Assembly (NCBI GenBank): GCA_963565915.1
Contig: OY751494.1
Coordinates: 248,001 to 312,000, forward strand
Direction of reading: 5' to 3'
Origin: Entoloma clypeatum
Lineage: Eukaryota; Basidiomycota; Agaricomycetes; Agaricales; Entolomataceae
DNA: 64,000 nt
Both the position numbers and the translations under genes were made by a program. Below, one piece after another: positions 22,001 to 32,363 of this stretch. The notes under the pieces were generated by a model that was not told the origin of the DNA, did no database searches, and saw only the letters and a list, made by a program, of their open reading frames with translations. Position 1 is the stretch's first letter; each line of letters starts with the position of its first letter.

Positions 22001-22161
22001 GTAGCTGCAAGCTACTATATTTCGTCCGTTGGTTAGGATATGAAAACACTGATGAAGAATTCTCTTGGCTACCAGCCAATGAATTGGAAAACGCCCCCGA
22101 GCTTGTCTCCGACTTTCACTCCGCTTATCCCGACAAACCGGGTCCGCTCACATCGCTCTGA
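19066..22161 (+). pseudogene. pol of gypsy C1: PR, RT remnant, RNase H, IN, chromodomain
   Basis: Protease (LIDSGSTHCF, LGHNWLTRYNP) runs to about 19780, where a deletion jumps to the RT YLDDIL block; both ends in the C2 counterpart carry CCGACCT, suggesting repeat-mediated loss. A frameshift follows near 19869, then TGA at 20065-20067 and 20860-20862, and another near 21053. RNase H (ETDASNYALAAIL, THDKELLAIYEAF), an integrase with part of the core missing (TSDRGPEF joined to TSGYHPEGDGQTE) and a chromodomain (VRWLGYENTDEEFSWLP, end 22161) are recognisable. Inactive. Confidence 0.88.
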
Positions 22162-22188
22162 AACAAGAAAAAACAAGTACTATTCTAT

Positions 22189-23148
22189 CTACTTAGTACG
22201 TTGTTTCTTGTTTGATGGACCCTCCTCCTTGTCCGACTCCTCCTCCGACTCCGCCTTCTCTGATGGCTCTGAAATCGACATGTCGGAATCGTCCGACAGC
22301 TCCGGCAACTCCAACCTCTTCCTATTCACAATATCTTTCCTTATTCTCCTCGCGATCCTCTTCTCCAGCCTTAACTCATGTGTCTCCTCCCTCATATCCA
22401 TCTCCGACTCCGACCCTCCCTCCGACACCTCCGGCGACTTGGGTTGATACTCAGTGTTCACCGAGCCTTCGACTGCTGTTAGCAGTCGCCTCACCTGCCT
22501 CGTCTCCGCCAGTATCATCTTGAGGACACCCAAGACGGTGTCCTCCGGCCCACTCTCCGGTGGCATCTCCGACGCCTTTTTCTTCCCCTTAATCACCTTC
22601 ACCGTTTTCTTCACCTCCTTCACCTCCGACTTTCCCTCCGACGCTCCGACCTCGCACTTCTTCTTATCCTTGACACAACCCTTGCAGGACGACTTATTCC
22701 TAAAACAAAAGGTTAAAACAGAAGAGACGAACCAAAGAAGAACTTACTCATCGCGTTCACATTCAACGCCCTTCACATTGCACCTATCACAGGCGCCGAC
22801 CCCGACCCCGACTCCCGACCCCTCTCCGACCGTCGCCGTCACCTCCTCTACCTTCCTTTTCTTCGTCACCTTCTTCTTCTTCTTCTCCGCCTGCGGCCCC
22901 CCCGACCCCTTGCTCGATGCGCCTTGTGCAGCGGCCACTTCATCGGCCCTCTTCTGAGCCGCCAGCTCCAACGCCCGATGCATCTCCTCCGCTAACCGCG
23001 CTGCCTCCGCAGCCCTCTCTTCCTCCGCTCTCTGCTCCTCCTCAGCCTTCCTCGCAGCCTCCTCCTCCGCTGCTCGCTTTTTTGCCTCCACCTCCGCGAG
23101 CTTAGCCTGCAGCGCCTCCATCTCCTTTTGAAAATCGGTTGCCGACAT
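22189..23148 (-). CDS. antisense Zn(II)2Cys6 protein of gypsy C1
   Basis: Exons 23148..22748 and 22699..22189 flank a 48-nt intron (GTAAGT donor, TTTTAG acceptor, TTTTAAC branch-like motif), giving 303 residues. Splicing joins CDRCNVKGVEC to CKGCVKDKKKC and creates C-x2-C-x6-C-x8-C-x2-C-x6-C (Cys120, 123, 130, 139, 142, 149). Residues about 5-75 form an Ala/Glu/Lys coiled coil, followed by a basic nuclear-localisation-like run (KKKKKVTKKRK). After the cluster come another basic region, a helix (VLKMILAETRQVRRLL), a Ser/Glu-rich acidic tail and the ending GPSNKKQRTK, like GPPAKKAKTQ in family D. Start MSATDF is chosen over an upstream methionine because the upstream stretch is non-conserved hydrophobic sequence. 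The gene is 27 bp from the pol stop and convergent with it. Open throughout although pol is dead. Confidence 0.78.
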
Positions 23149-23312
23149 ATTGAGGTTTTTTCGGGAGAGTTTAAAATGAAAAGAGAATGGGGAAACAAGA
23201 AGAAAGAACCACTCCGACGGTATTTTCAACCAACACATCACATGACGCAGTTCACGTGCACCGACCACCTAGGTCCTTAGGCCTCATGGGTTCGGCCCTA
23301 AGGGGGAAATAC

Positions 23313-23769
23313 TGTTACATTCCGATCCATTCCGATGATTTCCGACCAATCCCGACACCTCCGACACCTCCGACATTTTGACTAATACTTATTATGCATA
23401 CTTACTGTTATGAATCTCGTTACTACGTACATTACTTACATCCAACCATTTTACTTATGTTAAGAATCTCCGACAGCCACTCGTTATCCGACTCCGACGA
23501 AGCCACACGTCCTCCGACATAGTATTTAAACTTATGTAGAATCGTGTATTACCTCCCGTCCTCTTTCCAACTCTTAACTTGAGTCCGACTTCCGACCTCC
23601 GATCCTCTGATTCTCTGATCCTTCGAAATAAGGACACCAACGTATTAGCGAGGGTGCAACACACAAGTTGAAGCCAAGTCCTTGCCCCTACGTTGCACGC
23701 GCTCTGACCTTCCGACCTTCCGACACGTCCGACGTAGCTCCGATGTTTTTGTCGATCAGTTCTTAACAC
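23313..23769 (+). repeat. family C 3' LTR (C1)
   Basis: Preceded by the purine tract AGGGGGAAATAC. Starts TGTTACATTCC and ends GTTCTTAACA. A deletion of about 38 bp between GTGTATTA and CCTCCCGTCC removes the primer sequence present in the 5' LTR. Several TCCGA motifs have become TCTGA. Confidence 0.85.
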
Positions 23770-25624
23770 CGACCTCCTTTCCACTGCCAGAAAAGCGTGT
23801 GTTTATACCACTCTTGATCTCCGGCATGCATATCATCTTGTCTGCATTGCCGACGGAGATGAATGGAAAACCGCTTTCCGCACTCATTACGGATCATTTG
23901 AATGGCTTGTTATGCCTTTTGGACTATCCAATGCCCCTGCCACTTTTCAGCGATTTGTGAATGATATCTTCAGTGACCGCCTTGATGTTACAGTGGTGGT
24001 CTACCTCGACAACATTCTCATTTACTCCGACAAACCCGCCAAGCACCCTGACAATGTCAAGGAAGTTCTCCAACGTCTCCGCAAGAATGGACTTTATGTC
24101 CGCTCCAACAAGTGCGAATTTTCTGTTGACACAGTCGAATATCTTGGTTTCATCCTTTCTCCTTCCAGTCTCCGCATGTCCGAAACCAAGACGAAGACCA
24201 TTCAAGAGTGGCCTGAACCTCAAAAAGTGAAGGATGTACAGTCTTTCCTTGGATTCGCGAATTTCTATCGACATTTCATTCACGGTTATTCAGACATCAT
24301 TGTTCCGCTCACCCGACTCACCCGGAAGGGTACTCCGTTCCATTTCTCTGACTCCGCATGGAGTGTGTTCAACGAGTTGAAACTCGCTTTTACCAAAGCA
24401 CCGGTCCTCACTCATTGGATTCCTGATCGACCTATTATCATTGAGACGGACACCTCCGACTACGCACTTGGTGCTATTTTATCCATCCGGACCTCCGACG
24501 AGGAGATACACCCAGTAGTGTTCCACTCCCACACCTTCACCGCCCCGGAACTCAACTATGACATGCATGACAAGGAGTTACTTGCTATCCATGAAGCATT
24601 CAAGGTATGGCGACATTACCTTGAAGGCTCTGCTGCTCCGATTGACATTGTCACGGACCACAAGAACCTGGAGTACTTTGCCACTACAAAGGTTCTCACC
24701 CGCTGACAGGCCCGGTGGTCTGAGTTCCTCTCTCAGTTCAATCTCTTGATTCGCTTCTGCCCTGGACGTCTTGGTACCAAGCCAGACTCTTTGACTAGAC
24801 GATGGGACGTCTATCCCAAAGAGGGGAATAGCGACTATGCGTCGGTAAATCCAAGCAACTTCCGACCAGTCTTTTCCCAAGAACAGCTGTCCGCATCTCT
24901 CTGAGCTACGGAGTTGTTCACCCCTGTTCTCCACGCCACAGTGATAATGGACATTGAACAGTTGCACTCCGACATCCTCCGTTCACTCCCATCCGACCCA
25001 ATCTATGCCGACCATCTCAAGGAGCCCAAACCGCACCGGTCCGTAGACTCCAATGGGTTCCTCCGTCATAGGGGTCACATTTATGTCCCCGAGTCTGATA
25101 ACCTCCAGCTCTGCATCCTCCGCAACAAGCATGACCATATTCTCTCTGGACACCCCGGACAGAACAAGACAGTTAGTCTCATTCAACGAGATTATACTTG
25201 GCCTGGTGTTCGAGACTTTGTCAAAAAGTACTGCAAATCCTGCACCACTTGCATGTGCTCTAAACCTCAACGCCACAAGCCCTATGGTATGCTCAAGCAA
25301 CTCCCAGTTCCAAACCTTACGTGGAACTCCATATCCATGGACTTCATCGAGAAACTTCCGACCTCCGGCGTTTTTGACGCAATCCTTGTTATTGTTGACC
25401 GAATGACAAAACAAAGCATTTTTGTTCCAACTACAATCCACTGCACCTCCGAAGATCTAGCCACCTTGTTCATCCTGCATGTGTTCTCCAAGCACGGAGT
25501 ACCGGAACATGTCACCTCCGACCGAGGCCCGGAGTTCATCTCCTGCTTTTTCCGCTCCCTTGGAAAAGCCCTCAACATGACTCTGCACTTCACCTCTGGC
25601 TACCATCCTGAAGGCGACGGTCAA
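23770..25624 (+). pseudogene. D2 reverse transcriptase, RNase H and integrase core
   Basis: Continues D2 pol after C1: RT from [19 protein letters not shown] and VYLDNILIY, where the second catalytic aspartate is Asn (codon 24011-24013; D1 has Asp). RNase H is complete (ETDTSDYALGAIL, MHDKELLAIHEAF, TDHKNLEYF). TGA stops occur at 24704-24706 and 24902-24904. The integrase zinc finger (GHPGQNKTVSL, SCTTCMC) and part of the core (SMDFIEKLP, TSDRGPEF) follow, cut at YHPEGDGQ by A2. Confidence 0.85.
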
Positions 25625-25929
25625 TTCGCAACCTTCGATTCCCAGTCTGACTCATTATATTACTTCGTCATCCCCTTTAGTATACTTCGCTCCCGTGCTG
25701 ACTCGCTTTCCGCAGTCAGCTTACTCACTGTACATAGCCTTCCGCAGTCGCCTTACTCATGTGCACTGCCTTCCGCAGTACTGACTCATCCGCTACCGCC
25801 TATAGTCAGTACCTATATAAACCTCTTGTACTGTAGTAGATTCCTTAGATTTAGCAATCACATTGCTCTTCGCCTTTCCACTTCCTGCATACTCTGCCCG
25901 AACCTTGGAACGGTTTGTTAAGCATAACA
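25625..25929 (+). repeat. family A 5' LTR (A2), left-truncated
   Basis: Starts within the LTR at TTCGCAACC and ends GCATAACA. TATATAAA at 25814-25821; primer AGATTTAGCAA at 25847-25857, 33 nt downstream. Confidence 0.88.
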
Positions 25930-25931
25930 AG

Positions 25932-25942
25932 TTGCTAAATCT
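25932..25942 (+). other. self-priming PBS of A2
   Basis: TTGCTAAATCT, 2 nt after the LTR, complements AGATTTAGCAA at 25847-25857 over exactly 11 nt. Confidence 0.78.
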
Positions 25943-25989
25943 CGTTAGATTCGCCCAGAGCGAAGAGAGCAACTACCAGATGAGTCAAG

Positions 25990-27485
25990 ACGTCACGCTT
26001 CTTTGAAGACTTCACCAGTAACCCATTCAGCACGCCAGAAGCCCAACAGGAGGAGCTAAGTCCTCGAGACAGTATCGATTTTACACTCATCCAGCAGTAC
26101 ATCAAATTGGAGATCCGTCACATCCTACTGCAGGTGCTTGACAAAGAACTAGACAATGACGAGCATCGCCCCCATGGCGAGATAGCAGAGAGCATCCATC
26201 TTGCTTGGCAACACCAGATCGCGCGTTACAACGCCCGACAGAACGAACTCGAAAGCTTTCGTGTTCAAGAAGGACCTCAGACAGGTCGGATCACAGAGAT
26301 CAGAGAGTTTATCGGTGTCCAGACAACCGTTATCAGAAGATTGATTAGGACGCTCACATCGAGACGTCCCAGAGCCACATCATCACGTCTTACTTGAAGC
26401 AGCAGATCTACGCCCACTTCACCACTGAAGAACAACAGACCGAGTACAACCATTGGGCACAAAACGAGAGACTTGACCCCTTCTTGTGACCAACAGACAT
26501 GCAGGAACAGAGATTCCTTAGAGATTTACAGAGGAAATACTCTGAACGTTTTGCCACCGATTCTGCCGATGAGTCCCCTGATGAATTTACTTTTGACTCC
26601 GCGCAGTCAGATATCAAACAGACGCCTAGAACAGGGACTCATTTTCAATCCTTACCTGTATCCCAAACCACATCTTCATCCCAACAACCCAACCCCTATT
26701 CTCCTCCGCAGACTCTAGACATGGCAGAAGCTCTGGCTGTACAAACAATGGATACATCCAAGATCATCAAGGATCCTGGAATGTTCAAGGACAGATACAC
26801 CTTTGACAAGTGGTGGAAAGCCACCAAACTATACATCAGGTTCCAAAAGAGCCTCACAGACGATCAGAAGATTCTTACGGTACTATCCCGCATGATGGAA
26901 GGGTCCGGCAGACACTGGGCCAGTAACAAGTTAGACGCTCTTGCTGTTGACAACGAGAACATCACCTGGCTAGGTTTTTCCGATGATATCACCACACGAT
27001 TCTCCATCGCCAACAAATCGGTCGCTGCCAAAGCAAGACTCGAAGTCCTGAAACAAGAGAAACGCACCGTTGATGAATTCCTGGATGAATTCGAAGAACT
27101 CTTGAAACTGTCGAACCTTGGTGAAGAAACTGGGAAATACATCCTAGAGAAGAACATCAACCGCAGAATCTCTGAACAAGTGGCTAGTGATGGCAAGACG
27201 TACACCCATTATGCAAAGGAGATCCGAAACAAGGGACGACAGATGGAAGGACACGCACTGGTCATCCGAGGTGGCGGCGACATGCGCACCGGATTGGGTA
27301 CCACTTACAGTGGTCAGGGCAAGGCCATGGAGATCGACAAAGCAGGAGTAGCCTGTTGCTACAACTGTCAATGCTTTGGTCATCTGGCTAAAGACTGTAG
27401 TGCTCCAAAGAAGAAAGATGGTCACAAGTGTTTCAACTGTGACCAAGAAGGCCATATCACGCGCAACTGCCGCAAGCCACGGTAA
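25990..27485 (+). pseudogene. family A Gag (A2), frame-shifted
   Basis: The N-terminal region (KELDNDEHRPHGEIAESIHLA, end 26397) is in one frame. The following part (YAHFTTEEQQTEYN) and the main capsid ORF 26499-27485 are in another, and A4 shows the same change, so it is old or programmed. The capsid carries DPGMFKDRYTFDKWWKATKL and VDEFLDEFEELLKLSNLGE. Two CCHC knuckles follow, CYNCQCFGHLAKDC and CFNCDQEGHITRNC. A TGA near 26487 (A4 has CGA) also interrupts it. The capsid part removed from A4 is complete here. Confidence 0.8.
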
Positions 27486-27486
27486 C

Positions 27487-29017
27487 ATTTAACCGGTGCC
27501 CAACAACATGTCGAACCAAACACTCGGATTTCAGGATTAACCTTAATGGTCGCAAACACCGGGTTCGCATGGTTGAGGTGCGCGACAAAGATGCACCCAA
27601 AAAGTCAGATCAGAAATGGAAGCCTGGAGACCCTATTTTGGAAGCTGTCACTCCCACACCACCTCCCACAACCAAATGACCCTCATATGTTGAATGATTT
27701 GCTCATCTCTTCGAGAAAGAGAACTTTGATAAGATCCCAAAGGAGAGGGAATGGGACCATGGTATCGAACTTACACTGGACGCACCAAAAGGAACTAGGG
27801 GGAAATACATATCCTATGACGCAAAAGGAACAAGAGGAATTGGATGCATTCATTGATGAGGGTCTAGCAACAGGAAAGATCCGCCTGTCCAAACCCCCTT
27901 ATGCCTCCCCTTGCTTCTTCATCAACAAGAAGGATGGCTCCAAACAATTGGTACAAGATTACCACATGGTCAACAAATTTACGGTCAAAGACAAGTTCCC
28001 ACTCCCATGCATCTCCGACCTTTTGGACGTGCTGAAAGATGCAGTATACTTCAATAAAATGGACATCACGTGGGGATACAACAATGTCTGGATTAAGGAA
28101 GGCGATGAATGGAAGGCCGCCTTCCTCACCAGTTGAGGATTGTTCAAACCATTGGTCATGTTTTTCGGTCTTTGCAACTCCCTGGGAATGTTCTCTCAAA
28201 TGATGGCTAGTCTATTCCGGGACCAGATTTGCCAACATATCTGCGTGATCTACATGGATGACATTGTGGTTATCGGTAAAACCAAGAAGAACTCGCACGA
28301 AACACTGAAGAAATTCTACAGATCCTATCGGACAATGATTTGTTCCTAAAGGAGAAGAAGTGTTTATGGGAAGTAACGAAATGTCCTATATTGGGATATG
28401 TGGTTGGTGAGGGACATGTTGAGATGGAAACTGAGAAGGTGGATACAATTCGAAACTGGCGAGCACCCACATCAAAAAAGGAAGTTCAGAAGTTCCTTGG
28501 ATTTGCTAACTTCTATCGACATTTTATTGAAGGGTACTCAAATATTGCGAAACCTCTCACTGCGCTCACAGGCGGTACGGCATTTACTTGGGGACCAACA
28601 GAGCAGCAAGCTTTTGAAGGTCTCATACGGGCAATTACATCGGCACCAGTCTTGGCATTACTGAAACCAGAGGGACAGTTCAGGGTTGAAACCGATGCAT
28701 ACCTTCTTGATCTTCCAAAGACTTGGAAGATGATTCACCCTGTGTTCAACGAGACCCTGTTGTCACCATATGAAACTCCGAAGTACACCATCCAGAAAAA
28801 GAAACCAGCCCCTGATCCGATCATTGTCGAAGGACAAGAAGAGTACCATGTGTCTACGATCCTAGACTCTCAAAAGTTCCGCGGAAAGATCAAGTACCTT
28901 GTCCAGTGGGAAGGATATGGTCCAGAAGAGAACACATGGGAACCTCAAGCTAATGTTCAGAATGCTCAAGATTTGATCCGTGATTTCCATCGGCAGAACC
29001 CATCTCGTCCACAATAA
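27487..29017 (+). pseudogene. family A pol (A2), multiply deleted
   Basis: Protease is deleted. RT remains (PYASPCFFINKKDGSK, FNKMDITWGYNN with the catalytic Asp, VIYMDDIVVI) with TGA codons near 27677 and at 28134-28136 where A4 has CGA, and a frameshift near 28290. RNase H is cut after FRVETDA and joined directly to the chromodomain segment (YLLDLPKTWKMIHPVFNE ... VQWEGYGPEENTWEP), losing all of integrase. Confidence 0.87.
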
Positions 29018-29214
29018 AAGACGAGTTCTCAAAACCCATGGCAGTATCGATCTCATCAGTCAACCACACACCGAGTTCCCCGCTCTAGTCCTTTTCCCTG
29101 CCCAATATAGCCTCCCCCTTCTTCTTCTATCTCTCAACCATCCTCGCCGCCATATCCAACACCACCGTTACCTCCACCTCCACCACTGACATCAACCCCA
29201 CCATCGCCGCCCTC

Positions 29215-29505
29215 ATGAATGAAGCACTCTCCATGAGAGACCAAATCCATGCCCTCGAAACTTCCCTTGCCGACCTCCTCCATCGCCAGATGCATATCCG
29301 GCTTCACTCGCTGTCCAACCTACCCGTCGCCCCGAGTCCCGAGGAAAAACAAATTCTCGGAAATTACACCAGCACCCTTGTCATCGAGAATCGACACATT
29401 CAGCTGGCCATCAAAGGCCTTGAACTCGCCGTAGCCATCAATGAGGAGTTGATACGACTGGAGCCTCAAGAAGAGTCCGAACTAGTCCGATCCCAACAAC
29501 AATGA
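29215..29505 (+). pseudogene. family A ORFx (A2), start codon lost
   Basis: Same small ORF as at 45238-45606, with ALSMRDQIHALETSLADLLHRQMHI. The presumed upstream ATG (MSN) is ATA here (about 29151), so only an internal methionine remains. The C-terminal end differs by frameshift. Confidence 0.6.
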
Positions 29506-29636
29506 GGGATGGGGACAGTGACTCTGTGAGGACACAGAGCTTGGAGAGGGGAACATGTTACGGGCTCTACAGTATGAGGACCATGTCATATCTTTTACTT
29601 ATCGGCCTGACTCGGCGCCCTCTTACGAACTTACTA

Positions 29637-30578
29637 CAGTGCCTCACAAAACTGATTCAATGTTTGTTGCTTTTTGAATACCTTCAAGATAACTCTGCAA
29701 AGAATACCAATTGAATTAAACCTTTGTATATAATTGAAAGCCCTACTTCAGGGCTTTCAGAATATAAAGGAATCATATGATTTAGATCAGAATCCATGGA
29801 GATATGATTAAATTAAATTAGCAACTTGGGGCTTATTGAAAGAGAGGTTCAGGGCACAGTCAAGTTTGGGGGAGGAAATATTATGGTTTGGGGTTGTATG
29901 GGTTGGGAAGGTGTGGGGAGACTTGCAGAGGTTGAAGGGAGGATGGATGCTGATCAGTATGTGTCCATTTTGGAGGACAATTTGCTGCCCAGCATGGAGG
30001 AGAGTCGAATCTCTGAAGAGGAGATCATTTTTCAGCAGGACAATGACCCCAAGCACACCTCCAAGAAGGCCAAAAAATGGATGAACAGCAAGAATATTGC
30101 TCTGCTGGATTGGCCTGCACAGTCCCCAGACCTCAATCCTATTGAACACCTCTGGGTTCATATTAAAAGGAAGTTGAATGAATATCCAACACCACCCAAG
30201 GGAGTCTGGGAGATTTGGGACAGAGCAGCAGAGGTGTGGAATAATATAGAGCCAGAAGTGTGTCAAAACCTGATAGAAAGTATGCCAAGAAGGGTAGAGG
30301 CAGTAATCAAAGCTAAGGAGGGTAATACCAAGTACTAAAGTATAAAATACTGTATTTATTATACATACTCACAAAACTGATTCAATGAGTCCCTGGAGTA
30401 ATTTGATCATATATTGATCATTTTTTATGGGAATTACATAATTATTGCAGATTCCGAGAGCCCTGATGCGGGGCTTTTAACCAGGTACCAATACCTTCTT
30501 TTGATTGGCATTATTTACAACGTTATTTTGAAGGTATTCACAAAGTAGCAAACATTGAATCAGTTTTGTGAGGCACTG
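29637..30578 (+). mobile_element. Tc1/mariner DNA transposon, internally deleted
   Basis: Flanked by TA on both sides (29635-29636, 30579-30580); an uninterrupted LTR has a single TA here (CTTACTATGTC). Terminal inverted repeats start CAGTGCCTCACAAAACTGAT and stay similar for more than 50 bp. Subterminal palindromes AAAGCCCT/AGGGCTTT near 29730-29751 recur in diverged form near 30460-30478. At 942 bp it is roughly half the length of an autonomous element. Confidence 0.92.
29826..30338 (+). pseudogene. Tc1 transposase, C-terminal half
   Basis: DDE transposase fragment of 170 residues. It contains MVWGCMGWEGVG, the second catalytic Asp in FQQDNDPKHTS and the Glu in SPDLNPIEHLW, separated by 34 residues (DD34E). 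The N-terminal paired-like DNA-binding domain and the first catalytic Asp are missing; the upstream 29700-29825 is non-coding, showing an internal deletion. The apparent ATG is not the native start. Movement would need a transposase in trans. Confidence 0.9.
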
Positions 30579-30929
30579 TATGTCTAATGTCTACTTTCGC
30601 AACCTTCAATTCCCAGTCTGACTCATTACATTACTTCGTCATCCCCTTTAGTATACTTCGCTCCCATGCTGACTTGCTTTCCACAGTCAGCTTACTCACT
30701 GTACATAGCCTTCCGCAGTCGCCTTACTCATGCGCACTGCCTTCCACAGTACTGACTCATGCACACTGCCTTCCACAGTACTGACTCATCCGCTACCGCC
30801 TATAGTCAGTACCTATATAAACCTCTTGTACTGTAGTAGATTCCTTAGATTTAGCAATCACATTGCTCTTCGCCTTTCCACTTCCTGCATACTCTGCCCG
30901 AACCTTGGAACGGTTTGTCAAGCATAACA

Positions 30930-31463
30930 CATTGGTCACACCGTGAAATCCACATTATTCAGCGTGATGATGGTTTCCACAGACGACACCTCTGTACTCT
31001 GAACTGCATGGTCACACCACACATTCGGAAGGTGAAAGTCACACATTTGCAACACAGACAGCATGCGCACCATGTCTGTACTTGCAAATGTGGAAAACGG
31101 AAAGCAGTATACATCCTCATCTACATTCTCTTCACTTGTTAAACTGTGACCCTCTAGGATCCCTGGGCGCCACACCCAAGTAACATCCAAAGAGCTAGAA
31201 CAAGGGACTTACCACCCCCCTTCAATCACAGTGACGATGAAGAAAGAAGAATCACACCTGGTATTACACCCGGAGTTATAAAGATAGAGATGCCAGATTA
31301 GGCAACCATCTTTAATAAATACCACAGCATTGTGACCCCTAGTCACATTAATAAAAGCTATTACAAAGCTCTCTGACATGTGTCAACAAATTCAGACAAT
31401 ACCTTAATTGGTTTAAATTGTTCTTGATATTTTGCTGACGACTGTTTTTCAAACAGATCAAAC
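30930..31463. other. unassigned interval with a hairpin, 5' of H gag
   Basis: No coding region supported. An 11-nt inverted repeat CACATTTGCAA/TTGCAAATGTG (31042-31052, 31082-31092) encloses a second pair ACAGAC/GTCTGT. No copia-type PBS or LTR is found, so the left end of element H is unknown. Confidence 0.45.
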
Positions 31464-32363
31464 ATGTCCTCAATCAATACTTTGATTGCTGTTCCCGTTC
31501 TTGACAGCTCCAACTACCTTGAGTGGTCGAGCACCATGTGTTTGTACCTTAAATCTCAAGATTTGTGGCAAATTGTTGCTGGCACTGAAAAGAGACCCTT
31601 AGAGTCCTCCACACATAGGTGGAAAGCCGCAACGCTAGTCAGAGGATGGAACATTAGGGATCAATTGGCTCTTGCCAATATTCGACTCCGCATTGATCCA
31701 TTGATCAAACTCACCAAAAGCACATCTCACAAGACTTGGTTTGAGTTAAAGAATAGATATGGACGTGCCGTCTATATGGCAGTCCTGTCTGATGTCCGTG
31801 CCGCATTGTCCTTCAAACTTTCAATGAAGCGACACCCTGCAATTGAGATTGATTATCTCGATAAGATCTATGATCACCTCAGCACGCATCATTCTATTTC
31901 TCAGTCGATGTGTGCCCTAATGTTACTATCTTCGCTCCCATCTCCTGATTGGGATGACTATGCCACAGAGATTCTTCTCTATAATGATGATCTCACCTAT
32001 TTCAAGGTTCAAGAATTGATTGTTAAAAAATACAATCATCATCATCCAAACCATGCTTCTGACTTTTCGCTGGGGGATTACCTAAATGGCGTAGGAGTAA
32101 CCTATGATCCTCAGCCAAAATCATGCAATGGATTTCATAATCCGTCTCAGAATCTATGGGAGAGAACTTGAGCACGTTCACATTTCATTGAGCCCTATCA
32201 TGGCAGTTATAACGGAATAGTGTTCAACACTCCCAGGGCCACTGGCATTGCCACCCCTGGGAATACCATCACAACAGAACAACATGAGGATCCACCCGTC
32301 GAAGATTATGACACAGTGTTTCCACACTTGGACCTTAGAACAGCATATCATTATGTAAAATGA
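31464..32363 (+). pseudogene. copia-type Gag of element H, one TGA
   Basis: Copia Gag of the DUF4219/UBN2 type: VLDSSNYLEWSSTMCLYLKS, WFELKNRYGR, DVRAALSFKLSM, YLDKIYDHLSTHH, LLSSLPSPDWDDYATEIL. The frame is open to TGA 32169-32171 and then continues in the same frame to 32363 (NTPRATGIATPGN, PPVEDYDTVFPHLDLR), so the full product would be about 299 residues. The TGA fits CGA decay. No CCHC knuckle is present, and no protease, integrase or RT follows. Confidence 0.75.

Larger units (their letters stand above)
17382..23769 (+). mobile_element. Ty3/gypsy family C copy C1
   Basis: Inserted into D2. It has a 5' LTR lacking its first part, self-priming PBS, intact gag, a pol with a large RT deletion and stops, an intact antisense Zn2Cys6 gene, PPT and 3' LTR. 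The left flank was deleted together with D2 sequence, so no target duplication remains. Confidence 0.9.
16253..25624 (+). mobile_element. Ty3/gypsy family D copy D2, split by C1
   Basis: Two blocks, 16253-17381 (end of gag, protease) and 23770-25624 (RT to integrase core), interrupted by gypsy C1. Aligned to D1, 274 bp of D (12749-13022) are missing at the C1 junction. The right end is cut inside integrase by the truncated LTR of A2. Confidence 0.85.
25625..30929 (+). mobile_element. Ty3/gypsy family A copy A2
   Basis: Truncated 5' LTR, PBS, gag, deleted pol, ORFx, PPT and a 3' LTR that contains a Tc1/mariner insertion. The 5' LTR lacks its first part, and the element cuts D2 integrase, so no target duplication is preserved. 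Confidence 0.9.
29556..30929 (+). repeat. family A 3' LTR (A2) interrupted by a Tc1 element
   Basis: After GGAGAGGGGAACA the LTR begins TGTTACGGGCTC. It is broken at 29637-30578 and resumes TGTCTAATGTC to GCATAACA. Contains the repeated CCTTCCGCAGT/ACTCAT block, with one extra copy of the ACTGACTCATGC unit near 30755-30790. Confidence 0.88.
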
